Origin: Chitinophaga rhizosphaerae
Lineage (GTDB): Bacteria > Bacteroidota > Bacteroidia > Chitinophagales > Chitinophagaceae
Reading direction: 5' to 3'
Length of the DNA: 64,000 bases
Assembly (NCBI RefSeq): GCF_003958645.1
Contig: NZ_RXLO01000010.1
Location: 124,001-188,000 of the forward strand
Both the position numbers and the translations under genes were made by a program. This document shows, piece by piece, positions 1 to 8,753 of the stretch (the first letter of the stretch is position 1; every line of letters begins with the position of its first letter). The notes below the pieces were generated by a model. It saw only the letters and a program-made list of their open reading frames with translations. It was not told the DNA's origin and did no database searches.

Positions 1-329
1 TTCTCAAGTTCAGTGATTCGTTCAAGGACATTACCAAAATTCCGTACCACAGGACTGGAATTCAATAAAGCATCGATAATTGTAATCTGGCTATCAACAA
101 AATATTGATATGAATCTTCAGCAGCAGACTCTGCACCATCATTAAATTGCTCGGCGTCCTCTTTGCTACTTGCGTTCATTCCTGCATTGGTGTGACGTGC
201 GCCCTTGGCTTTTCCTCTTGTTACTTCTCGGTGCTTGTTAAACCACTCTTCGAATAGTGGATCTGGTGTCAAATGCTCGATATCCTTTTGCTCCATCCAA
301 TATTTGAATTGGGCAAGATTGATATCCAT
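1..329 (-). CDS. Hypothetical protein, N-terminal part (gene runs off the left edge)
   Basis: A minus-strand reading frame opens with ATG at 329 (protein starts MDINLAQFKYWMEQKD) and stays open to base 1, giving about 109 residues of an incomplete protein. The visible part is hydrophilic and acidic, rich in Asn, Ala, Glu and Gln in the middle, and predicted mostly helical, with no signal peptide or membrane segment. I do not recognise a family. The upstream context is AT-rich, as is usual for Bacteroidota starts. It is followed by 850 bases without a clear gene, so its relation to the element is unknown. Confidence 0.5.
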   Translation of the reverse strand, partial: MDINLAQFKYWMEQKDIEHLTPDPLFEEWFNKHREVTRGKAKGARHTNAGMNASSKEDAEQFNDGAESAAEDSYQYFVDSQITIIDALLNSSPVVRNFGNVLERITELE

Positions 330-1180
330 TTTCGTCGGATTAACTAATCGCCTTAAGGTATTGGTGTCAATGGAAATATGAAACATACTATGAATGCCAC
401 GGTTTAGGTAAACACAACTGATAAAATGAGAATACAATATACAAAAATCGGTACACTAACTGTCTGGGGAGGTCTCGCATCCACTATGAATTTATGGAGC
501 TTATATGTAACTCACCAGCAGAGCAAATCGCGGTATTCGTCCCTGTGGTCTTATGAGTGAGAGAACTGAGTACCCATTTGAATCGTCTCGGGCATTGTAA
601 CCGTAATAAATTGGCCGCTAGTTTTACGTAATGAAAAAGCCCTGCTGTTTTCCATTCAGCAGGGTCAAGGCATTTTTCAATCCGTTTCTCTTTGTTGCTG
701 TTTGCTTAGTGTAGAGAGCAAAGACAAAGTTAAAACACGTCCAATATTGAACGCAGTTCGAATGTAGGCAATCGGTAGAGATTACGATCAAAGGAAACCG
801 AGTATTTACGAAATATCCTCTTTTTCTTAATTTTTATCAATATCGACCGGGAACCAGGCCTTTTTAATAGAGATTAAATAGCAAAGCCCGTCCTATAGAT
901 CGGGATTATAAAAATACTCACCCGTAACATTATATGGAGTCGCGCCTGCCTGGCCGCACCGCTTTCCACAGGAGGCGGGTGTACAAACGAAAAAAACACT
1001 CACTACCTCCCAAGCAAAGGGGTTGCTAGTAAGCAGCCATCTCCGACAAATACGTTTGTCGAGAAACTTCGTTGAATCAATAATTAGAGTATGTAACGCA
1101 TCGCCGCAAATGAATGGAGCAGTACAGATTGAATATGGGGAACTTACTAGCGGCTGTGGAGAATGGTCCTGAGTGGTTAA
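330..1180. other. Gene-free stretch
   Basis: No reading frame here has convincing length or composition in either direction. Two inverted repeats are visible: an 8-bp GC-rich hairpin at 640-664 (listed separately as a terminator) and a short one, CGACAAA then TTTGTCG with a 4-nt loop, at 1044-1061. No tRNA, tmRNA or attachment-site duplication could be recognised by eye. Confidence 0.5.
633..664 (-). terminator. Intrinsic terminator, minus strand
   Basis: An 8-bp perfect stem (CCCTGCTG / CAGCAGGG, 9-nt loop) is followed on the minus strand by CTTTTTC. It would stop minus-strand transcripts from the 91-residue gene about 500 bases upstream. On the plus strand the T-run is weaker and further away. 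Confidence 0.6.
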
Positions 1181-1456
1181 CTACGCCGCATTGTCATTGC
1201 GGGAAAGAACATAATCATACTTTTCCCTAAAATATTCCTTACTTACTACAACCACTGGGGTTTTCAAATCGCACCTGCATTCCAGGTCCCAGGAATTAAG
1301 GATCCTGCGATTGTCTTCGTCATCATTCTGACCCCAAATACCTAGTTGTTCACCCCCGTAAACAACCTTCAACACGCAACAACCTGGCGTGACTTCGTAC
1401 ACCGCACCTTTTGAGGGTATATTCACGTAAAATTTTTTACTTTCTTCGAAATTCAT
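1181..1456 (-). CDS. Small hypothetical protein, 91 aa
   Basis: The frame starts with ATG at 1456, preceded by an A-rich stretch typical of Bacteroidota translation starts. The product has alternating polar and hydrophobic residues (VYEVTPGCCVLKVVYGGEQ), no signal peptide and no membrane segment, and looks like a small cytosolic beta-rich protein. I recognise no family. It stands alone with non-coding DNA on both sides. Its length and the absence of a better competing frame support a real gene, but codon bias was judged only by eye. Confidence 0.45.
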   Translation of the reverse strand: MNFEESKKFYVNIPSKGAVYEVTPGCCVLKVVYGGEQLGIWGQNDDEDNRRILNSWDLECRCDLKTPVVVVSKEYFREKYDYVLSRNDNAA

Positions 1457-1710
1457 TTTTTAAAATGTGGTATCCTTTTATGGCGGGACACCAATATATA
1501 AGACTACAAAAAAAATTATATATCAAAATTTATCATAGCTAATTATGCTGATATACACCTATTTATAGCATTTTTCACATCCTTCCGAGCCGAAACCTGC
1601 AATGCAGGAAAATACGAGCCATACCCAATCGAAAAACCATCGTCGTACGCCCGCTTCTTACTCGTTTTTTGTTGTTTTGATATGCTCTAATTCCCGGGAA
1701 CGGTGGTTGC
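1457..1710. other. Gene-free stretch
   Basis: This AT-rich interval lies between the small gene at 1181-1456 and the terminator of the large minus-strand operon. The frames that cross it are short and continue out of frame through the methylase gene, so they look like shadows. Nothing else is visible. Confidence 0.5.
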
Positions 1711-1745
1711 AAAAAAACAAGGGGCCCGCGCGATGCTCGGACCCC
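1711..1745 (-). terminator. Strong intrinsic terminator at the 3' end of the large minus-strand gene block
   Basis: Read on the minus strand, GGGGTCCG pairs with CGGGCCCC (one G-U pair) and is followed by TTGTTTTTTT. It lies about 100 bases after the methylase stop codon and is the first clear terminator below the tra and paralogue genes, so it probably ends that transcription unit. Confidence 0.7.
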
Positions 1746-1845
1746 GGGGATGGCTCCCTTGCTTGGCCTATTACTCGGTCGGGATGCTCTCCAGCAGCGC
1801 CCGCCTCCACTTCGGCCCAAGAAGATGTATTGAGGTAACGACGTT

Positions 1846-2673
1846 TTAATAATCGCCAAAGAGCAAGAGCTGATTTGCATGAGGTTCCAAGGGATAATTG
1901 GCGGTGAGTACCTCGGTTTTGATCTTGGGGTTACCGCTCTTAGCATTTACCGACACCGTTTGCTCAATGCTTTGCTGGTTCCAATCGTATCGTTTGACAA
2001 AAGCAGACAATACCTGGGATGGATAGCTGCTCAACAGGAATTTGCCCCTGATCTCGGAAAGCGTCTTTAGCAGCGCAAAGAAATCCCGTTTCGAATAACC
2101 TTTATAATGGCCCATATCGCTATTATAGTAAGGCGGGTCGCAATAAAAGAAACTCTTTTCCGTATCGCGGCTTCGAATAATATAAAGTGCGTCCTTGCTC
2201 TCGAGCTGAACTTTTTCGAGCCTGGCGGCGTATAATCGGGTAAACTCGTCACGGCTGTTAAAGATCTTATTGGTAGTTACGTTGGCGGCAAGGTCAAAGC
2301 CCCAAGAACCATCCAGCCGGGCGGCAAATGATTGCGTGGCCAGGACCCAAATGGCCCAGGCCCGTTGCGCGGGACTGAACAGTTCCGGATTTAAATAAAT
2401 CACCCATGCGTGAATGTGTTGCCTGCGATGATGCAGGGTCGCGTCTATTTGTGCCATGAGCCCATTATAATTTTGTTTAACTACCTGGTAGAAATTCATC
2501 AACTCGCCGTTCGCATCGTTGAGTACCTCTACTTCTGAAGGTCGTTTATACCAAAAGACGGCGGCGCCGCCGACAAATGGCTCACAATAGAGCTGATGTG
2601 GCGGAATAAGGCCATTGATGAGTGGAGCGAGTTTTTGTTTGCCACCATAGTACGTCAGAAGGCTTTTCATCAC
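1846..2673 (-). CDS. dam: Dam-type DNA adenine N6-methyltransferase (D12 class), orphan
   Basis: The 275-residue protein has the hallmarks of the D12 class of adenine methylases. The N-terminal LTYYGGKQKLAP and EPFVGGAAVFW form the SAM-binding region (motifs X and I, residues about 6-42), and the catalytic motif IV is DPPYYNSD near residue 180. Such enzymes transfer a methyl group from S-adenosylmethionine to N6 of adenine in a short site, often GATC, though specificity cannot be read here. Length matches the family. No restriction endonuclease is adjacent, so this looks like a solitary methylase of the kind mobile elements carry for protection against host restriction. It is the last gene of the minus-strand block, 58 bases below the first large paralogue. 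Start codons at 2673 and 2670 are equivalent. Confidence 0.9.
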   Translation of the reverse strand: MMKSLLTYYGGKQKLAPLINGLIPPHQLYCEPFVGGAAVFWYKRPSEVEVLNDANGELMNFYQVVKQNYNGLMAQIDATLHHRRQHIHAWVIYLNPELFSPAQRAWAIWVLATQSFAARLDGSWGFDLAANVTTNKIFNSRDEFTRLYAARLEKVQLESKDALYIIRSRDTEKSFFYCDPPYYNSDMGHYKGYSKRDFFALLKTLSEIRGKFLLSSYPSQVLSAFVKRYDWNQQSIEQTVSVNAKSGNPKIKTEVLTANYPLEPHANQLLLFGDY

Positions 2674-2731
2674 AATTCCAGTTTAAACGCGTGTGCGATT
2701 GGGTGGTGGGCTGATTTGAAGTTATGTACAA

Positions 2732-4705
2732 TCAAGAGCCTTTCTTCGGAGGCCTGTTCCCCTTGGATACTTTGTCAGGATCAAGAATACGGGCACGTTG
2801 ATCATTGATGTCCTGCGGCAACCTACTTTGGTATTTGCTACGAGCAGCTTTTAGGGCATTTTGAAGCGGAGCTGGCATGCCCCGCCACAGGTATTTTATG
2901 GGGTGCATATCAGGCTTTTCCTTGTCAAAGCCTTTTATGGCCGCCAGCTTCCGATCCCCGTAGCCGAGTGTGGCGTACAGCAACTCTGCTTTAACGCCAA
3001 TGGACTGCAACGCCCTGCCTGTGAAATAATCGGACTGAATCCCAAAGTGGAAAAAATCTGCCGCCTGTCCGGCGTCATCAAAGCCCATCCTTGATTTGAA
3101 GAAAGTCTGGTCCCCGTTGGGCTGTTGAAGGTGCCAATTGAGGTCCACATGATATATTCTTCCCAGGGAATCGGGTACAGGGACCGTGGCAATTTCTGGT
3201 TGTGCATCCACCTTTGCTGTTAGGAAATTTATGGACACCAGTATGTCCAGATTTCGAAAGCTATTTGTTCGTTCCAGCTGGCCATCTATATAATGGGCGA
3301 TTTGAAAAAGGTACCTGTCACCTTCGATGTGTGGCTTAACGATAGTCTCCGCTAGATGCCCTGGCACAATTGGCAAAAGCGCGGGGTTAAAGAGCCAGTC
3401 TGGATGGACCGCCAGCCAGAGCCCATCGCGGATATCGTTGGAACGCGGATGGGGCATAACCCCAAATATTGTTCTTCCCTCCTGATCAAGAACATATGCC
3501 TCGCCGGAGATATGCTCTCCGGGTTTCAAGTCTGAAGGATTGCCTACATAGGTAGGTAGCGGCCTGCGCAATAATTCTGCAAACGCTTCCTGGATGCTGT
3601 CAGTATGTAGGATTTCGTAGCGGTAGGATAGTTCGCTAGCATGCCGATTATTGGTAGCCTTAATGGCCAGGCGACCAACTTCTGTTGACTCACATCTAAA
3701 ATTCTTTTGTGACAATGAACGGACACTGGCAAAACGTAGCTGTTCCTGTATCAATTCGCTCGCTCGGGTTGGTTGCAGTTCGATGGCCTCCCCGGCTCTC
3801 CACCGATCGAGTCGAAGGATCATCTGATTACCAATGCTTACTGACTCTCTTCTTACAATGTCCACTTCCACAAAATCATTTATTGCATCTCTTTTAAATG
3901 TGATGTAGCGGCCGCTACCATCTTCTATCCTGGCATCTGGCGAAGCGGGCTCTTCTACTGTAAACATGGTAGCAAGCATAACAGGAGGATCTGTCCAGCT
4001 CAGGATTCCGGCCTTCTCGAATAGGTAAGGTAAATTCTTGTCCAAGGCGGTGGATTGAATGAAGCTTTCTGATGGTTGCTTCATTAGATAGTCCAATGCC
4101 TCAATGGGTCGGTCAAAATAATGGAGAAACGAAACGGCTTGCGTGTTTATCCCCTCTCCGTCGATACTGGAAGCGCCAAGTTGGTGTCCGCTAAATAATA
4201 CACAGCATCTGGAGCTATCTATTAAGTAATCAGGGGGAATGTAAGTGCCCAACGCTGTTCCAAGTATTGTATCCAAGTTCCCTGTAAACACCAAGCTCCC
4301 GTTTTCCATACCGCGGTTCAATATAGGGATTTGAAACCAGCCTTCATGACGTCGAATCTCTTTTTCGTCCTGAATTCCGAGTACTGATGCAAGTGCATAT
4401 GCTTCATTTAAGTAAATATATACGGCTGGCCGACCGTTATTGGGTTCAGGTTCGATTACGATTTTTGCTGCAATACTTGCATTTCGCATATCCCAAACCA
4501 AGACTTCGCTAACATGGTATTCCATTTTTCGGGCATGCGCAGAAATAGGGTGGAGTTGGTATACTGGCATGCGAAACATCTCCAGCAGGCCTCTGGCAAT
4601 TGACCAGCATGGTGTAAAACGCGGAGGAGGGGCTATTTGGCCTTCACCTCGAGGCGTTGGTGCAAAGTGTATATTCAGCATAAAATCATAAATGGGTTGC
4701 GGCAT
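2732..4705 (-). CDS. Large module-repeat protein of the conjugative element, paralogue 1 (657 aa)
   Basis: This is one of seven tandem relatives between 2.7 and 15.4 kb. I do not recognise a named family. The protein has no signal peptide or membrane segment. Several internal units of roughly 100-150 residues recur, each with a helical segment of the type 'HYFDRPIEALDYLMKQP' or 'ILHTDSIQEAFAELL', then a strand with an Asp/Glu-Gly turn ('EAYVLDQEGRTIFGVM') and a closing 'GLWLAVHP'. That closing motif corresponds to the PxGxY motif of the relatives. The tail after the last module is short and basic (RPPKKGS). Its position directly downstream of the tra operon on the same strand suggests a conjugation-related or element-transferred protein. 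The role is unknown. Confidence 0.75.
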   Translation of the reverse strand: MPQPIYDFMLNIHFAPTPRGEGQIAPPPRFTPCWSIARGLLEMFRMPVYQLHPISAHARKMEYHVSEVLVWDMRNASIAAKIVIEPEPNNGRPAVYIYLNEAYALASVLGIQDEKEIRRHEGWFQIPILNRGMENGSLVFTGNLDTILGTALGTYIPPDYLIDSSRCCVLFSGHQLGASSIDGEGINTQAVSFLHYFDRPIEALDYLMKQPSESFIQSTALDKNLPYLFEKAGILSWTDPPVMLATMFTVEEPASPDARIEDGSGRYITFKRDAINDFVEVDIVRRESVSIGNQMILRLDRWRAGEAIELQPTRASELIQEQLRFASVRSLSQKNFRCESTEVGRLAIKATNNRHASELSYRYEILHTDSIQEAFAELLRRPLPTYVGNPSDLKPGEHISGEAYVLDQEGRTIFGVMPHPRSNDIRDGLWLAVHPDWLFNPALLPIVPGHLAETIVKPHIEGDRYLFQIAHYIDGQLERTNSFRNLDILVSINFLTAKVDAQPEIATVPVPDSLGRIYHVDLNWHLQQPNGDQTFFKSRMGFDDAGQAADFFHFGIQSDYFTGRALQSIGVKAELLYATLGYGDRKLAAIKGFDKEKPDMHPIKYLWRGMPAPLQNALKAARSKYQSRLPQDINDQRARILDPDKVSKGNRPPKKGS

Positions 4706-4750
4706 AGAATTGATTTTGGTATTGAGTCAGTTGGGAAGGTGTGTTGGGAT

Positions 4751-6757
4751 TTAAGGACGTAGGCCAGGTCCTTTCTTTTCGTCATCCCCCCGAAATTCTC
4801 TTGCTGATCGTGATGCGGCCAAGATTGCGGCTTTGACTTCCGCCACAACATTGAGTGTTTTGAGGAATTGATCATATGCCGCCTCACAGGCAGGACTCAT
4901 GGCAGCTTTATCGACCAGAAGTGCCGATACGGAGGGATTGCCAATATCGGAGAAGATGGTTAGCACTGGGGCCCGATCAATTTGTTGCAGTACGCTGATA
5001 GCGCTCAATTCAAAGTCAATGAGCGAGCGACGGTTTCGGAAAAGGGACCGATGGTCGTTGGCAGTTTTGAAGGCATCATTTGGATTGTCACAAGGAATGT
5101 GATGCACGAACAATTCAATGTTTTGTGTGCCGGGATGGGTCAGTTTCCATTCCAGTTCGACGTAGTATGCAGCAGCACGTAGTGTAGCCGATGGATCGTA
5201 GAGTGCCCTTTCTGGGAATTTTTCCAGCAGCGAGGAAATGTATTTCGACTCGAGCATAAGGGAAAACCGGCCAAAGCCCGGTGAGATGTATATGGAAGGA
5301 CTAGTGAGGTCTGCAATTTTGGCGTATCGGAGGTCTCCGCCTTCTATCCAGGCGCCTCCTTGGTCTAGCGTCAATTGTTGAGGTGCCAGTGCCTGCAGAG
5401 ACTTTTCTTGGAGTAAGACTGGTGAAACCCCCATGTAAATGCCTGGCTTGGCACCTGGCAACACTTGATTATGGGTTCCCATTTGGAACAGGATGTTCCC
5501 TTCATTGTCCAAAATCATAGCGCCTGTTATTTGATGCGGATCATCCAGTTTTTTGGCAGTATTGAGATCAAAGCTGGTATGATCTGCCGCCAAGAGTCGG
5601 AAAAGCAACGGCTGGAGGTCATCTGAAGAACCAATGTGCTGTTTCAGGGCTATTATTCCTTCGATACCGAGCTTGGAGCCGAGATGATCGAAGGAAAACG
5701 TTTGCATGGAGGTAAAGCGGGTAGGCGCCAGTAAATCGGCGTGAACAATGGGCAAATTGGCAACTATCGCTTTTGTTTCGTCCGTAGGTTCGAGATGATC
5801 GGAATCGACATTCCATTCATCCAGCCGAACTACAACATTGGGATTAGCCCCGTCGGGCCGTGTGACTTGTAAACCGATTTGTTCCACGACATCTGTCAGA
5901 GCACTTTCAAACACCAACAATCTGCCGGCATTTTTTTCGTCGGACAGCGTCCATTTTTCTCTTGGTGGCTTATGATTTACGGTAAAAGCAATTGGCGCCA
6001 GTTCATCCTGTTTGTGAATAGAGGCTTCGAACCAGTAGTGGTCAAATCCCAGATCCCTCGCCGTTTTTTCATCAAATCCGCCGCTAGGAAGCATTAGGAG
6101 CTTTGCCAGGGCTTCAGCTGGAGAGTTTACGAAGAACTGCCGCTCGATAGGCCGATTAATAAGACCGTCCTCTCCTACGATAACCTCCCGGAGATCGAAA
6201 GTTTTAAGCGACAAAAGGTGAGTTTCAGGAAACGGCCAGGCGTCTGGCTTTTGCATTTGTGCGAATGCATTTTGAACCAGGGTGCAAAAAGCCCGGGAAA
6301 ACGCGAAATAGTCCGCATCGCCGAGACGGCCGGCAATTGTGATATAGTGGGACTGATCGTCTCTCATCGTATGCTCAAACGGGATTCCCAGATGTTTGAC
6401 CAGTTCCGCTAATTCACCTCGAACTAGTAAGCCCGCGTTGCGGGCCATTTCACCGGTGCTGTGGGGCAGAACGATCAGGGAACCCTCGTGATCTCCGTTG
6501 GAGAGCCGGATGATTTCCATCCGGATCACAAAACGCTCGTATCCCTGGGCAGCTGCCGTCTCGGGATGGAGCTGATCTAGCGGGATAGCGCCGATTTCAT
6601 TTATACATCTCCACAAGTCGGCACAGGGCTTGGCTTCTGTAAGCCAACTATCTTGATCCACTTGCGATTGAACGGAAGCGTAATGAAGATAGAATAGGTA
6701 TTGCGGTTCAATTAGCATAAGGAATAAGGTTTGCGATTCTAAATTATTATCTGTCAT
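4751..6757 (-). CDS. Large module-repeat protein, paralogue 2 (668 aa)
   Basis: Tandem relative of the flanking genes, separated from the upstream copy by 12 bases and from the downstream copy by 45. It shows the same module: a helix such as 'NSPAEALAKLLMLPSGGFD', a strand pair around 'GAMILDNEGNILFQMG', and 'KPGIYMGVSP' as the PxGxY closing motif near the middle. The C-terminal module begins 'AYYVELEWKLTHPG', parallel to 'IYHVDLNWHLQQPNG' in paralogue 1. The tail is basic (KKGPGLRP) and nearly identical to the tail of paralogue 3 (DQPGLRP), the clearest end similarity in the set. No enzyme motif, signal peptide or membrane span is evident. Function unknown. Confidence 0.75.
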   Translation of the reverse strand: MTDNNLESQTLFLMLIEPQYLFYLHYASVQSQVDQDSWLTEAKPCADLWRCINEIGAIPLDQLHPETAAAQGYERFVIRMEIIRLSNGDHEGSLIVLPHSTGEMARNAGLLVRGELAELVKHLGIPFEHTMRDDQSHYITIAGRLGDADYFAFSRAFCTLVQNAFAQMQKPDAWPFPETHLLSLKTFDLREVIVGEDGLINRPIERQFFVNSPAEALAKLLMLPSGGFDEKTARDLGFDHYWFEASIHKQDELAPIAFTVNHKPPREKWTLSDEKNAGRLLVFESALTDVVEQIGLQVTRPDGANPNVVVRLDEWNVDSDHLEPTDETKAIVANLPIVHADLLAPTRFTSMQTFSFDHLGSKLGIEGIIALKQHIGSSDDLQPLLFRLLAADHTSFDLNTAKKLDDPHQITGAMILDNEGNILFQMGTHNQVLPGAKPGIYMGVSPVLLQEKSLQALAPQQLTLDQGGAWIEGGDLRYAKIADLTSPSIYISPGFGRFSLMLESKYISSLLEKFPERALYDPSATLRAAAYYVELEWKLTHPGTQNIELFVHHIPCDNPNDAFKTANDHRSLFRNRRSLIDFELSAISVLQQIDRAPVLTIFSDIGNPSVSALLVDKAAMSPACEAAYDQFLKTLNVVAEVKAAILAASRSAREFRGDDEKKGPGLRP

Positions 6758-6769
6758 TCAGGCTAAGGG

Positions 6770-8725
6770 TTAGGGACGTAACCCCGGCTGATCGCCGAGC
6801 TTATGTTGCGCTCTTGGCGGTGGCGGCGCTTTAAATCGTTGAGTTGCGGCGGCCAGGTGTTGCTCCCCGATCAGGATCTTGAAGGCAACCACCGCTTCGC
6901 TGTCCTGGCCATTCAGCGCATGAACCAATTGGTCAGGGTATTTGACATCGGGACGTTTTTGAAAAAGCAGCTGTTGGGTAGTTTCAGATCGCCACCAAAG
7001 GGATGCGGTGGCCAGTTTCAGGGGGATATCCTGATTGGAAAGCTCTTTGCCGAAAAACAGATCAGGGTTCAGTCGATCGATTTCTGCAATTCCTTTCAGT
7101 GGATCCTGAACCGGCATGGTGGATACGATTATTGGTAGGCCGCTAACAGGGAGGGGCGTTTCCAATTCCCAGCAAAATGAGATAAGATAAGGACTGTTTA
7201 GCTGCCCAATTCGAGAGTCTTTTTGGAGTTGGGGACGCTCCCGGAGCTCTTTGCAGACATAGCTGGCAGTAACCTGGTCGCTAAGGGCTTCAAAGGAAGG
7301 TATTGCTATCATCTTATCATTTTCGCAATGGCCCACCTGAATGTGTCGAAGGCCATCGCCCTTCCTTTCCCCAGCTGACAAAAGCGCCTTAAGCGGGTAA
7401 TGTTGCAAATCGGGATGGTCGACCATATTATCCGAGATAGCCAGCATCAGCTGTAATTCGTTGTTTACGGTTTGTTCCGAATAGATTCGCAGGAAGGATT
7501 GTTTGTTCTGATCCAGAATTTCAATTTGCAGGATGCGTGCTTCATTGGCGCGGGTACGCTCCGGACCGAAATTTGCAGCTTGATAGACCAATGCTTCAAA
7601 TAAAGCAAGCATGAGCTTATCGGTATGCAAGTGCTGCAGGTCGATTACCGAAGCCTGGGCAGACTGCTCCACTGCAGCAGGAAGGAGTACCTCACTTTGA
7701 ACCACCACTTCGAAGGATTTGGAAGGGCTTGTCAAGCCGAACTCGCTGGCAAGGCGCTGGCGATGGCCGGCAAAATGTGCGCTGGGCACATATTGTTTGA
7801 GAGGGCCAACTATGACCTGGTCGATGGGCAGGCAGAGATCACCGTCGAGTGTTCTGGCGTATGGACCCTGTATGCCCAAGCTCGCTAATGCGTGCCCTAC
7901 CCTTTCATTAAATGAGAGGTATTGCACTGGCAGTACGGTTCCTGCTGGAAGTATGGTGGTAGGCAGTGGGTATGGAGATAGCTTTGCCAACTGTAGGTCT
8001 TCGCGCACATTGTCAATAAGCGTCCCAATGGTGTAATGAAACCTACCATATCTGGTGGTGATTCCCTCTGGATCGAATGCGGCGGGTGGGGTTAGTATGA
8101 GCTGTAAGGTAGCTTCCTTAATAGACGGGAACAGATGGGTGATGGTTGCCATGTGCCCAATCGCCAGAGTCCTGGTCTGCTCTAGCTTGGAAACATCTAC
8201 ACCTTGGTATTGGGTTTGGAAGAAATAAGGTACCAGTGGCTCAGTCTCAGATATGCCATGTTGAAGGCACAGCCTAAAAAGGGCCTTGTAGAGCGGTGAC
8301 TGCACTAAAAACTCTCCTGACAGATCCCATTTAACGAGATCTGCCACTGCTGGTTCGTCCAGGGAGGCACGATGCCCAAATGCCTCTTTATTCAAATGAA
8401 GTATTACGGGACTCACGCCGCGCTCGAGTACCAGGTGAACATCTTCAAATGGGCGTTTTTCGCCGTGTTGTTTATAAATAGTCGATACAACCGGCTTGCC
8501 CGTGAATAGGTCAAGTAATGTTGCATTGCGCACAAACGTCTTTTGATCACGGAGCAGTGCTGCATCAGGATGGAATTGATCGATCGAAATCGAAAAGAGC
8601 GGCAACAGCGCGCCCAGGGCAGTAGAGCCTGCGTTCAGGTAATAGGACGAAGTTGCTCCTTGCTGGCCCATCGCTGCGTCGGCATATTCTACCAGGAGCA
8701 GATATCGTTGTTTTGCTTGTTGCAT
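6770..8725 (-). CDS. Large module-repeat protein, paralogue 3 (651 aa)
   Basis: I chose the ATG at 8725 (MQQAKQRYLLLVEYADA). It aligns with the starts of the neighbours and leaves a 28-base gap to the upstream gene, whereas the longer frame to 8806 would overlap that gene by 53 bases with an unrelated sequence. The protein repeats the family pattern. The last module starts 'SPYLISFCWELETPLP', matching the Trp-centred strand seen in all paralogues ('ELEWKL', 'DLNWHL', 'LSVGWQPL'). The tail is GDQPGLRP. No catalytic signature is visible. It is probably co-transcribed with its neighbours. Function unknown. Confidence 0.72.
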   Translation of the reverse strand: MQQAKQRYLLLVEYADAAMGQQGATSSYYLNAGSTALGALLPLFSISIDQFHPDAALLRDQKTFVRNATLLDLFTGKPVVSTIYKQHGEKRPFEDVHLVLERGVSPVILHLNKEAFGHRASLDEPAVADLVKWDLSGEFLVQSPLYKALFRLCLQHGISETEPLVPYFFQTQYQGVDVSKLEQTRTLAIGHMATITHLFPSIKEATLQLILTPPAAFDPEGITTRYGRFHYTIGTLIDNVREDLQLAKLSPYPLPTTILPAGTVLPVQYLSFNERVGHALASLGIQGPYARTLDGDLCLPIDQVIVGPLKQYVPSAHFAGHRQRLASEFGLTSPSKSFEVVVQSEVLLPAAVEQSAQASVIDLQHLHTDKLMLALFEALVYQAANFGPERTRANEARILQIEILDQNKQSFLRIYSEQTVNNELQLMLAISDNMVDHPDLQHYPLKALLSAGERKGDGLRHIQVGHCENDKMIAIPSFEALSDQVTASYVCKELRERPQLQKDSRIGQLNSPYLISFCWELETPLPVSGLPIIVSTMPVQDPLKGIAEIDRLNPDLFFGKELSNQDIPLKLATASLWWRSETTQQLLFQKRPDVKYPDQLVHALNGQDSEAVVAFKILIGEQHLAAATQRFKAPPPPRAQHKLGDQPGLRP

Positions 8726-8753
8726 ATGTTGGAGGAAATGTAAATGGTGAAAA

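Noticed and set aside
1044..1061. Inverted repeat CGACAAA / TTTGTCG as an attachment site
   Set aside because: No second copy is visible at the other end of the window and no integrase is nearby.
1602..1838. Plus-strand frame of 78 residues
   Set aside because: It runs through the minus-strand terminator at 1711-1745, with low-quality composition and no homology pattern.
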